In this document: positions 56,352 through 64,000 of the stretch, piece after piece
Layout: the number at the start of each line of letters is the position of its first letter
Position numbering within the stretch: position 1 is the first letter of the stretch
Assembly (NCBI RefSeq): GCF_014650875.1
Contig: NZ_BMVU01000022.1
Coordinates: 1 to 64,000 of the forward strand
DNA length: 64,000 nucleotides
Reading direction: 5' to 3'
Source of the DNA: Streptomyces minutiscleroticus
Lineage (GTDB): Bacteria; Actinomycetota; Actinomycetes; Streptomycetales; Streptomycetaceae
Notes under the pieces: generated by a model
Databases searched by the model: none
Told to the model about the DNA's origin: nothing
The model's input: only the letters and a program-made list of their open reading frames with translations
Program-made: the position numbers and the translations under genes

Positions 56352-57370
56352 CCGCCCTGCAGCTCGCCCTCGGCGCCCTGACGCTGCTGACCAACGCGTT
56401 CTTCGTCGGTGCCGAGTTCGCCCTGGTCTCGGTGCGCCGCAGCCAGATCGAGCCCCGCGCGGAAGAGGGGAACAAGCGGGCCAGGATGACCCTGTGGGCG
56501 CTGCGGCACATCTCCGCCATGATGGCCACCGCCCAGCTCGGCATCACGGCCTCCTCGCTGGTGCTCGGGGCGGTCGCCGAACCCGCCATCGCCCACCTGC
56601 TGGAGCCCGCCTTCGAGGCGGCCCACGTCCCGCACGGCCTGGTGCACCCGATCGCGTTCGCCCTCGCGCTGACCGTGGCGACGTATCTGCACATGCTGGT
56701 CGGCGAGATGATCCCGAAGAACGTCGCCCTCGCCGCGCCGGTGCCCACCGCCCTGCTCCTCGGCCCGCCGCTGGTGGCGGTCACCCGGGCGCTGCGCCCG
56801 GTCGTCCTCGGTGTCAACGCCTTCGCCAACGCGCTGCTCAAGCTCCTGCGCGTCGAGCCGAAGGACGAGGTCGAGTCCGTCTTCACCGACGACCAGCTGG
56901 CCCGTATGGTCGTCGACTCCAGTGAGGCCGGGCTGCTGACCCCCGCCGACGGCGAGCGGCTGCGCGACGCGCTGGAGCTGGGCACCCGCCCGGTCGGCGA
57001 GATCCTCGTCCCCGTCCAGCGCATGCACACCGTCGGGCACGCCGTCACACCGGCCCAGCTGGAGCGGACGGCCGCCGAGGCGGGGTACTCCCGCTTCCCC
57101 GTCACCGGCCCCGACGGCACCCTGCTGGGTTACCTGCACATCAAGGACACCCTGGGCCTCGCCGACCGCGACCGGCCCTTCCCCCGCGCGGCCCTGCACC
57201 CGGTCACCCGGGTCCGCATCGACACCCCGCTGGACGACACCCTCACCGCGCTGCGCGCCGAGGGCAGCCACCTCGCCGCCGTGCTCGGCGGGAACGGCCG
57301 CGTCATCGGGTTCGTGACCATGGAGGACGTCCTGTCCGAACTGGTCGGCCCCGCCCCGGCCGCCGCATGA
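56348..57370 (+). CDS. DUF21-CBS membrane protein, paralogue of upstream gene
   Basis: 340 residues: DUF21 membrane domain (LTLLTNAFFVGAEFALVSV, MLVGEMIPKNVALA) and a CBS pair (ILVPVQRMHTVGHAVTPAQL, YSRFPVTGPDGTLLGYLHI, VIGFVTMEDVLSELVG). The CorC/HlyC domain found in the upstream paralogue is missing, so the two may form a heteromer. Start ATG 56348 overlaps the upstream stop (ATGA). Confidence 0.9.
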   Translation: MTALQLALGALTLLTNAFFVGAEFALVSVRRSQIEPRAEEGNKRARMTLWALRHISAMMATAQLGITASSLVLGAVAEPAIAHLLEPAFEAAHVPHGLVHPIAFALALTVATYLHMLVGEMIPKNVALAAPVPTALLLGPPLVAVTRALRPVVLGVNAFANALLKLLRVEPKDEVESVFTDDQLARMVVDSSEAGLLTPADGERLRDALELGTRPVGEILVPVQRMHTVGHAVTPAQLERTAAEAGYSRFPVTGPDGTLLGYLHIKDTLGLADRDRPFPRAALHPVTRVRIDTPLDDTLTALRAEGSHLAAVLGGNGRVIGFVTMEDVLSELVGPAPAAA

Positions 57371-57689
57371 CGGTGCGACCGCACGGCCGTCCCGGGCGCA
57401 CCCCGCCCGGGGCGGCCCGGCACGTGTGCGCGTGCGACGGCGACGACGTCGACCGCGGTACCGGACGCGTCGTGGCCGGCGCGGGCCGCAGCGGCCGGTC
57501 GGGACGGTGGGGGTACGGCTTCGCGGACGCTCTGACCTGGGAGGGGGTGCTGCGCGACGACGGTGGGCCCGCATCCTCATAGGTGTAATGTGCACGAATT
57601 TGGGCAGCGGCTCTGACATGCGCCGAACGATCATTGCGGCGCAGAATTCGCTTAGGCGAACTGCGGTAATGCGAGAGAAAGGCGGCAGC
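57371..57689. other. intergenic region before the MFS carrier
   Basis: 319 bp. The first 200 bp are GC-rich with a doubtful short frame. The last 110 bp (57580-57689) are AT-richer and carry an inverted repeat ttcgc-ttag-gcgaa (57647-57660) about 30 bp before the SD, a candidate operator and promoter zone. Confidence 0.4.
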
Positions 57690-59228
57690 GTGACCGACGC
57701 GATGCCTGAAGGGCACCCCCATTCCCAGCGACGGGCGAGGATGCCGAAGGCCGTGGCGGAGATGCCGCGGCAGGTCCGTGAGGAACTCACCCGCCGGCTC
57801 CGCCGGAACAAGCGCGCCTTCCGCAAGGAGGACGTCCAGGTCGTCGAGCCGCCGCTGCTCAAGCGGGCGGTCGGCGCCTCCGCACTCGGCAACTGCATGG
57901 AGTGGTTCGACTTCGGGGTCTACAGCTATCTCGCCGCCACCATCGGGAAGGTGTTCTTCCCCGGCGCCTCGCCGGGCGCCCAGGTGATCTCCTCCTTCGC
58001 GACCTTCGCCGCAGCCTTCGTGGTGCGCCCGCTCGGCGGTCTCGTCTTCGGCCCCCTCGGGGACCGCCTGGGCCGCCAGAAGGTGCTCGCCACCACCATG
58101 ATCATGATGGCGGCCGGCACCTTCGCCATCGGCCTGATCCCGAGCTACGCCACCATCGGCATCGCCGCCCCCATCCTGCTGCTCCTCGCCCGGATGGTCC
58201 AGGGCTTCTCCACCGGCGGCGAGTACGGCGGCGCCACCACCTTCGTCGCCGAGTACTCGCCGGACCGCCGCAGGGGCTTCCTCTCCAGCTGGCTCGACTT
58301 CGGCACCTTCGTCGGCTACGCGCTCGGCTCCGCGCTGGTGACCCTGCTGAACTTCCTGCTCACGGATGCCGAGATGCTCTCCTGGGGCTGGCGCGTCCCG
58401 TTCCTGATCGCCGGTCCGCTGGGCGTCATCGGCCTGTACATGCGGCTCAAGCTGGAGGAGTCACCCGCCTTCCAGCAGCAGCTGGACGAGCACGAGCAGA
58501 GCCTCGCCCAGGAGTCGGCGGGCAGCGAGTTCAAGACCATCGTCAGGAGCCACTGGCGGCCGCTGCTCGTCTGCATGGGCCTGGTGCTGCTCTACAACGT
58601 CACCAACTACATGGTCACCGGCTTCCTGCCCACCTACCAGACGGAGACCCTGGGCCGCTCCAGCAGCTCCGCCGACGTGCTGGTGCTGATCGGCATGGTG
58701 TGGATCGTGCTGCTGATCACCTTCATCGGCCGGTTCAGCGACCGGATCGGGCGGCGCCCGGTCTACGCCGTCTCCGCGGCCGCGATGATCGTGCTGGCCG
58801 TGCCGTCCTTCCTGCTCATCAGGATGGAGGGGACCTGGCCGCCGGTCCTCGGCGTGCTGATCCTGTCGACGCTGCTCGCCTGCTTCGCCGCGCCGAGCGC
58901 CGCGACCCTGCCCGCGCTCTTCCCGACCGCCGTGCGCTACGCGGCCATGGGCATCGGCTTCAACTTCGCCGTCGCCGCCTTCGGCGGCACCACCCCGCTG
59001 GTCACCGAGGCGCTGGTGAACACCACCGGGAACGACCTGATGCCCGCCTACTACCTGATGCTGGCCGGCGTCATCGGCCTGGTGACGGTGAAGTTCCTGC
59101 CGGAGAGCGCACAGGTGCCCCTCAACGGCTCCCAGCCGATGGTCGGCTCCAAGGAGGAGCAGCGGGAGCTCATCACCACGTCCAAGGAGCTCTACCACTT
59201 CTCGAGGGAGTACTCGAGGACGGGATGA
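57690..59228 (+). CDS. ProP-type MFS transporter (MHS family)
   Basis: 512 residues, twelve membrane segments. MHS-family marks: GNCMEWFDFGVYSYLAATIG in helix 1, RPLGGLVFGPLGDRLGRQ between helices 2 and 3, and GFSTGGEYGGATTFVAEY in helix 5. This is the E. coli ProP group, H+ symporters of proline and glycine betaine, often osmotically controlled. A hydrophilic N-terminal extension of about 60 residues and a polar C-terminus (NGSQPMVGSKEEQRELI) are present. Start GTG 57690, with aaaggcgg upstream. Confidence 0.88.
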   Translation: MTDAMPEGHPHSQRRARMPKAVAEMPRQVREELTRRLRRNKRAFRKEDVQVVEPPLLKRAVGASALGNCMEWFDFGVYSYLAATIGKVFFPGASPGAQVISSFATFAAAFVVRPLGGLVFGPLGDRLGRQKVLATTMIMMAAGTFAIGLIPSYATIGIAAPILLLLARMVQGFSTGGEYGGATTFVAEYSPDRRRGFLSSWLDFGTFVGYALGSALVTLLNFLLTDAEMLSWGWRVPFLIAGPLGVIGLYMRLKLEESPAFQQQLDEHEQSLAQESAGSEFKTIVRSHWRPLLVCMGLVLLYNVTNYMVTGFLPTYQTETLGRSSSSADVLVLIGMVWIVLLITFIGRFSDRIGRRPVYAVSAAAMIVLAVPSFLLIRMEGTWPPVLGVLILSTLLACFAAPSAATLPALFPTAVRYAAMGIGFNFAVAAFGGTTPLVTEALVNTTGNDLMPAYYLMLAGVIGLVTVKFLPESAQVPLNGSQPMVGSKEEQRELITTSKELYHFSREYSRTG

Positions 59229-59289
59229 CCGGGCGGGCTCCCCGGGACTCCCGGGAACTCCCGGGGGCGGTCCGCGGCGCGGGCCGCCC

Positions 59290-59652
59290 TCAGCGGACCA
59301 GCGCCTCGACGGCCCGCTCCACACTCGCGTGCAGGGTGAACACCTGGTCCAGGCCCACGATGGCGAAGACGCGCGCCAGCTCGGGGCTGGGGCCGGCGAA
59401 GGAGAGCGAGGAGCCGGCCGCCTCGGCGCGGTGGTGGGCGGTGATGAGCAGGGACAGACCGGTGGAGTCGCAGTACTCCAGCGCCGAGAGGTCGATCACG
59501 ACGTCCGTGCCGGACCCGAAGGGCAGCTCGTCGATGGCCTCGCTGAGGCGGGGACCGGTGTAATGGTCCAGCTCACCGGCCACGCACAGCAGGATCGGCC
59601 CGGCGGGGTGCGACTGCCGGGTGAGGGCCAGTATGTCCTTCGTGTCGGTCAC
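59290..59652 (-). CDS. STAS-domain anti-anti-sigma factor
   Basis: 120-residue STAS protein. The phosphorylation site lies in YCDSTGLSLLI (Ser after CD), preceded by VVIDLSALE. Such proteins bind RsbW-like anti-sigma kinases when unphosphorylated, freeing a sigma-B-type factor. Its divergent neighbour carries both a PP2C phosphatase and an RsbW-like kinase domain, the two enzymes that would switch it. Start ATG 59652. Divergent gap 286 bp (59653-59938) holds the promoters; no gene recognised in it. Confidence 0.92.
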   Translation of the reverse strand: MTDTKDILALTRQSHPAGPILLCVAGELDHYTGPRLSEAIDELPFGSGTDVVIDLSALEYCDSTGLSLLITAHHRAEAAGSSLSFAGPSPELARVFAIVGLDQVFTLHASVERAVEALVR

Positions 59653-59938
59653 CGTGTCTCCTGGGCGGCGGGTGCGGTCCGGTGCGGTCGCGCGGCCTCG
59701 TCCGGGTCCTCGCGGCCGGACGGCCGGACGGCCGTCGGTCGGGCCGGAAACCCTTCCCTTGTTTCCCGGTACGGTCCCACCATGCGTGGTATTGCTGCGA
59801 AGAGGACCGGACGGGCCCTCGGATCACCTGCCCTATCCTACGAACCTGCAATGACTCGCGGGAAGCGGGACCGGGACCGGGCGGAAGCGGCGGATCCGGC
59901 ATCGCTGTGCCCTCACGGGGGGTAGGAAAGGGTGTCGC

Positions 59939-62900
59939 GTGACGCGTGGTGACGACGCTGAGCAGGAGCCGCAGGCCACGAGCGGGGAGACGGTGTTCAC
60001 CGCCGACCCCGAGGTCGGACGCCACCTGGCCGCGGTCGACTGGGCGGCCACCCCGCTGGGGCCGCCCGCGGGCTGGCCGCAGAGCCTGCGGACCGCGGTC
60101 AGCATCCTGCTCTCCTCACGCTTCCCGATGTGGATGGCCTACGGGCCGGAGCTGACGTTCTTCTGCAACGCCGCCTACCGGCGCGACACCCTGGGCCGCA
60201 AGTACCCCTGGGCGCTGGGCCGCCCCGCCCGCGAGGTGTGGGCGGAGATCTGGGGGGACATCGGCCCCCGCATCGACACCGTCCTGCGCACCGAACAGGC
60301 CACCTGGGACGAGGGCCTGCTGCTGTTCCTGGAGCGCTCGGGCTACACCGAGGAGACGTACCACACCTTCTCCTACAGCCCGCTGCGCGACGACGCCGGT
60401 CAGGTGGTCGGCATGCTGTGCGTGGTCAGCGAGGAGACCGAGCGGGTCATCGGCGAACGGCGCATGGCCACCCTGCGCGACCTCGGGTCCGACCCCAGCG
60501 TGGTCCGCACCGAGCAGGAGGTGCTGGCCTTCGTCGGCCGGCAGCTCGCCCGCAACCCGCAGGACCTGCCCTTCACCCTGACCTACCTGGTCGACGACGA
60601 GGGCCGGAGCCTGCGGGTGGGGGCCACCGGCATCCCCGCCGACCACCCGGCCGCCCCGGCCGTCCTGCCCGCGGACGGGTCCGGCACGGTATGGCCCGCG
60701 GCGGCGCCGGCCCGCGGCGAGGCGGCCCTCGTGCCCCTGACCGGTACCGCGTTCACCGGCCTGCCCACCGGGCACTGGCCCGTGCCGCCCACCCAGGCCC
60801 TGGTCGTACCGCTGCTGCGGCAGGGCAGCGAGCCGTACGGCTTCCTGGTCGCCGGGCTGAACCGCTACCGGGCCCTGGACGAGGGCTACCGCGGCTTCGT
60901 CGAGCTGGTCGCCGGGCACATCGCCGCCGGCATCGGCAGCGCCCGCAGCTACCAGACCCAGCAGCGGCGCGCCGAGGAGCTCGCCGAGCTGGACCGGGTC
61001 AAGACCGCCTTCTTCTCCAACATCAGCCACGAGTTCCGCACCCCGCTCACCCTGATCATGGGCCCGGTGGACGAACTGCGCGACCGCTACGCCCAGGCCG
61101 ACCCGCAGCTGCGCGAGGAGCTGGAGGTCATCCACCGCAACGGCCTCAGGCTGGGCAAGCTGGTCAACGCCCTGCTGGACTTCTCCCGCATCGAGGCGGG
61201 CCGCATGCAGGCCGGCTTCGAACCGGTCGACCTGGCCGCGGTCACCGCCGAGCTCGCCAGCGTCTTCCGCTCCGCCATCGAGAAGGCCGGACTCTCCTTC
61301 GACGTGGACTGCCCCCCGCTCGACGAGCCGGTCCACCTCGACCGCGGCATGTGGGAGAAGGTGATCCTCAACCTGCTCAGCAACGCCCTGAAGTTCACCT
61401 TCGAGGGCTCCATCGGCGTGCGCGTCCGCAGCGAGGACGCCCACGCGGTCGTCACCGTCTCCGACACCGGCATCGGCGTGCCCGCCGCGGAGATGCCCCG
61501 GCTGTTCGAGCGGTTCCACCGCATCGAGAACGCCCGTTCCCGCTCCAACGAGGGCAGCGGCATCGGACTGGCCCTCGTCCAGGAACTGGTCGGCCTGCAC
61601 AGCGGCACCATCACCGCCGAGAGCACGGAGGGCGAGGGCACCCGCTTCACCCTGCGCATCCCCTTCGGCACCGCGCACCTGCCTCCCGAGTCGCTGATGC
61701 CCGCGGCCCGCACCAGCACGGTCTCGGCCACCGCCGACCCCTATCTGCAGGAGGCGATGCGCTGGCTGCCGGCCGACGCCTCCTTCGTGCCCGTGGGATC
61801 CGCCGGCGTCACCGGATCCGCCGGCGCGGCCCCGGTCGAGCCGGCCACCCACACCCCCGCGCCCACCACCCCGGCCCGCGTGCTGGTCGCCGACGACAAC
61901 GCCGACATGCGGGAGTACCTCGTCCGCCTCCTGGACAGCGCCGGCTACCAGGTCGACGCCGTGAACGACGGCCTGCAGGCGCTGGACGCCGTCCGCCGGA
62001 ACGCCCCCGACCTGATCGTCAGCGACGTGATGATGCCCCGTCTGGACGGTCTGGCCCTGGTCGAGGCCCTGCGCGCCGACACCCGCACCGCCTCCGTGCC
62101 CGTCCTGCTGCTGTCGGCGCGGGCCGGGCAGGAGGCGTCCATCGAGGGACTGCAGGCGGGCGCCGACGACTACCTGGTCAAGCCCTTCGCCGCCGCCGAG
62201 CTCCTGGCCCGGGTCCGGGCCAACGTGGACCTGGCCCGGCTGCGCAACCACCACGCCCGCTGGCGCACCGCCCTGGTGGAGTCGCTGCAGGAGGCATTCT
62301 TCGTCTGCGACGAGGAGGGCGCCGTCATCGAGATCAACGCCGCCTTCACCGACATCCTCGGCTACGGTCCCGAGGACCTCCCCTACGCGCCCGTCCACCC
62401 GTGGTGGCCGAGCCCCGACGCCGACCCCGAGGCCCACCAGCAGGTCCAGCAGGCGTTCGCCCAGCTCATGGGCGACAACAAGGGCTCCTACACCATCCCG
62501 GTCTCCCACCGCGACGGGCACCGGCTGTGGGTGACCGCGTCCTTCAGCCAGGCGCAGGACCCCGAGAGCGGCCGCCGCGTCACCGTCGGCACCTTCCGCG
62601 ACGTGACCGCCGAGCACTACGCCATCCAGCGCGAGACCGCCCTGGCCGCGCTGAGCACCGGCCTGTCCCGGGCCACCAGCCTCCCCGAGGCCCTGTCCGG
62701 GGCTCTGGAGGAGCTGAAGGAGCTCTGGCGCGCCCGGAGGGTCCTCGCCGCCGTCTTCGACCGCGGTGACGCCCCCTCCCTGACCGCCACCGGCCCCGGC
62801 CTGCGCTGGGAGGAGCTGCCCGGCGAGCGCCGCGCGGCGCTCGCCGGCCTGCGCGAGCGCCCGCTCCTGACCGTGCTGCAGGACCGGACCGGCGCGGGCA

Positions 62901-64000
62901 TCCTGCTGGAGCACCCCGAAGGGCCCCTCGCGCTCTGGATCGACCTGGGCGAGCACCGGCCCTTCACCAGCGAGGACCAGCTGCTGCTGTCCCTGCTGGC
63001 CGGGCACCTCGCCCAGGGTCTTGTCCGCGTCCACCAGATGGACCAGCAGCGCGAGACCGCCCTCGCGCTGCAGCGCGCCATCCTCGGCCCCTCCCGGCTC
63101 CCCGAGGGCTTCGCCGTCCGCTACGAGCCCGCCACCCGTCCCCTGGAGGTCGGCGGTGACTGGTACGACACCATCACCCTGCCGGACGGCCGCATCGGCA
63201 TCGTCGTCGGCGACTGCGTCGGCCGCGGCCTGGAGGCGGCCACCGTCATGGGGCAGCTGCGCAGCGCCTGCCGGGCCCTGCTGCTGCAGGAGGCCGGGCC
63301 CGCCCGCACCCTCATGGCCCTCGACCACTTCGCCGCCAGCATCCCCGGCGCCACGTGCACCACCGTCTTCTGCGGCGTCCTGGACCCCGAGACCGGCCGG
63401 CTGACCTACTCCAGCGCCGGACACCCGCCCGGCATCCTCGCCCGCCCCGACGGCAGCGTCCTGCTGCTGGAGGACGGGCGTTCCATCCCCCTCGCGGTCC
63501 GCCCGGGCAGGCCGCGTCCCGAGGGCGAGTGCACCCTGCCCGCCCGCGCCACGCTGCTGCTGTACACCGACGGCCTCGTCGAGCGCCGCCGCCGCTCGCT
63601 CCACGCGGGCATCGACCAGGCGGGCGCGGCCGTCCAGGAGGGCCGGGACACCGCGGTCGACGACCTCGCCACGCAGGTCATGGCCCGGCTGGCGCCCGCG
63701 GACGGCTACGACGACGACGTCGCCCTGCTGCTCTACCGCCACCCCGCGCCGCTGGAGATGGCGTTCCCCGCCGAGTCCTCCCAGCTCGCGCCGGTCCGCA
63801 AGGCCCTGCGGAGCTGGCTCGCCCAGTGCGACCTGCCCGTGCACACCGTGCAGAACGTCCTGATCGCCGCCGGGGAGGCGTGTGCCAACGCCATCGAGCA
63901 CGGTCACCGCGACGCCCCCGGAGAAACCATTCGTCTTCGGGCCGAGGCGCTGGTCCACGACCTGCGCCTCACCGTCGCCGACACCGGCCGGTGGAAGACG
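59939..64000 (+). CDS. hybrid histidine kinase / receiver / PP2C phosphatase / RsbW-like kinase, 3' end outside window
   Basis: At least 1354 residues. Order: PAS-like sensor (about 30-170), GAF-like domain (170-340), HisKA with His364 in NISHEFRTPLTL, HATPase with LLSNALKF and DTGIGV, receiver domain with Asp652/653 in VLVADDNADM and phospho-acceptor Asp696 in IVSDVMMPRLDG, second PAS (780-895), GAF (900-1030), PP2C phosphatase with GDWYDTITL (Asp1074) and GDCVGRGLEA, then an RsbW-type HATPase with AGEACANAIEHG running to the edge. It could combine phosphorelay with dephosphorylation and phosphorylation of an STAS partner, such as the one encoded next door. Start GTG 59939 with aggaaaggg six bases before. 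Frame open at the right edge. Confidence 0.9.
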   Translation, partial: MTRGDDAEQEPQATSGETVFTADPEVGRHLAAVDWAATPLGPPAGWPQSLRTAVSILLSSRFPMWMAYGPELTFFCNAAYRRDTLGRKYPWALGRPAREVWAEIWGDIGPRIDTVLRTEQATWDEGLLLFLERSGYTEETYHTFSYSPLRDDAGQVVGMLCVVSEETERVIGERRMATLRDLGSDPSVVRTEQEVLAFVGRQLARNPQDLPFTLTYLVDDEGRSLRVGATGIPADHPAAPAVLPADGSGTVWPAAAPARGEAALVPLTGTAFTGLPTGHWPVPPTQALVVPLLRQGSEPYGFLVAGLNRYRALDEGYRGFVELVAGHIAAGIGSARSYQTQQRRAEELAELDRVKTAFFSNISHEFRTPLTLIMGPVDELRDRYAQADPQLREELEVIHRNGLRLGKLVNALLDFSRIEAGRMQAGFEPVDLAAVTAELASVFRSAIEKAGLSFDVDCPPLDEPVHLDRGMWEKVILNLLSNALKFTFEGSIGVRVRSEDAHAVVTVSDTGIGVPAAEMPRLFERFHRIENARSRSNEGSGIGLALVQELVGLHSGTITAESTEGEGTRFTLRIPFGTAHLPPESLMPAARTSTVSATADPYLQEAMRWLPADASFVPVGSAGVTGSAGAAPVEPATHTPAPTTPARVLVADDNADMREYLVRLLDSAGYQVDAVNDGLQALDAVRRNAPDLIVSDVMMPRLDGLALVEALRADTRTASVPVLLLSARAGQEASIEGLQAGADDYLVKPFAAAELLARVRANVDLARLRNHHARWRTALVESLQEAFFVCDEEGAVIEINAAFTDILGYGPEDLPYAPVHPWWPSPDADPEAHQQVQQAFAQLMGDNKGSYTIPVSHRDGHRLWVTASFSQAQDPESGRRVTVGTFRDVTAEHYAIQRETALAALSTGLSRATSLPEALSGALEELKELWRARRVLAAVFDRGDAPSLTATGPGLRWEELPGERRAALAGLRERPLLTVLQDRTGAGILLEHPEGPLALWIDLGEHRPFTSEDQLLLSLLAGHLAQGLVRVHQMDQQRETALALQRAILGPSRLPEGFAVRYEPATRPLEVGGDWYDTITLPDGRIGIVVGDCVGRGLEAATVMGQLRSACRALLLQEAGPARTLMALDHFAASIPGATCTTVFCGVLDPETGRLTYSSAGHPPGILARPDGSVLLLEDGRSIPLAVRPGRPRPEGECTLPARATLLLYTDGLVERRRRSLHAGIDQAGAAVQEGRDTAVDDLATQVMARLAPADGYDDDVALLLYRHPAPLEMAFPAESSQLAPVRKALRSWLAQCDLPVHTVQNVLIAAGEACANAIEHGHRDAPGETIRLRAEALVHDLRLTVADTGRWKT

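Noticed and set aside
57367..57582. 71-codon frame starting with an ATGA overlap of the second DUF21-CBS gene
   Set aside because: The overlap suggests coupling, but the product is not recognisable, has no domain and the stop/start overlap is frequent by chance in GC-rich DNA.
60116..63958. 1280-codon open frame on the minus strand
   Set aside because: Antisense to the hybrid kinase/phosphatase; composition is an artefact of high GC and no motif is present.

Overview
The window is a 64 kb, very GC-rich stretch whose codon use, gene families and layout point to the chromosome of a Streptomyces species (inference). Supporting signs are near-absence of TTA codons, GTG starts, ATGA overlaps, an actinobacterial Cys-type leader peptide and a SpoIIE/RsbW-type signalling protein. 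I see no rRNA, tRNA, CRISPR array, prophage or intact insertion sequence. Several genes are broken (a P450 remnant, an alcohol dehydrogenase remnant facing a beheaded permease, a frameshifted phosphatase), and short tandem repeats are common in spacers and linkers.

Layout. 1-4.2 kb: acyl-CoA oxidase (runs off the left edge, carries a TTA codon), a haloacetate-dehalogenase-like hydrolase, a thioesterase and a P450 fragment. 4.2-11.4 kb: CtaG-like/DUF2243 membrane pair, small conserved protein, Tat-exported FAD dehydrogenase, cysteine-dioxygenase-like cupin, SDR, membrane glycosyltransferase. 11.8-14.8 kb: ferredoxin-fused NADP reductase plus AurF-like diiron oxygenase, with a 30-bp hairpin downstream and an 11-bp inverted repeat upstream. 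15-20 kb: SRAP protein, deletion junction between a permease and an alcohol dehydrogenase, then a Cys leader peptide ahead of an orphan binding lipoprotein. 20-27.7 kb: small membrane proteins, HAD hydrolase, DJ-1/PfpI protein, SLC13/MatC-like carrier, two GNATs, a SUMF1-domain protein. 27.8-33.3 kb: giant CtpI-like P-type ATPase with a decayed duplicate half, and a methyltransferase.

33.3-39 kb: a TetR regulator and twin palindromic operators in front of a four-gene paoABCD-like molybdenum hydroxylase operon (2Fe-2S, FAD/4Fe-4S, Moco, XdhC); its first gene has a TTA codon, suggesting bldA control. 40.5-48.5 kb: a four-gene SWIM / VWA / MoxR-type AAA / DUF5682 operon preceded by a sequence that fits the RecA-NDp (PafBC) DNA-damage promoter. 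This is the most interesting system in the window: a poorly understood ATPase/VWA machine apparently wired to DNA damage.

48.6-59.2 kb: P450, a MerR regulator with a self-controlled leaderless promoter, spore-photoproduct-lyase-like radical SAM protein, LCP cell-wall ligase with repeat-expanded C-terminus, two CNNM/CorC-type membrane proteins and a ProP-type MFS carrier. 59.3-64 kb: an anti-anti-sigma STAS protein divergent from a giant hybrid kinase/receiver/PP2C/RsbW protein (runs off the right edge), probably one partner-switching module.
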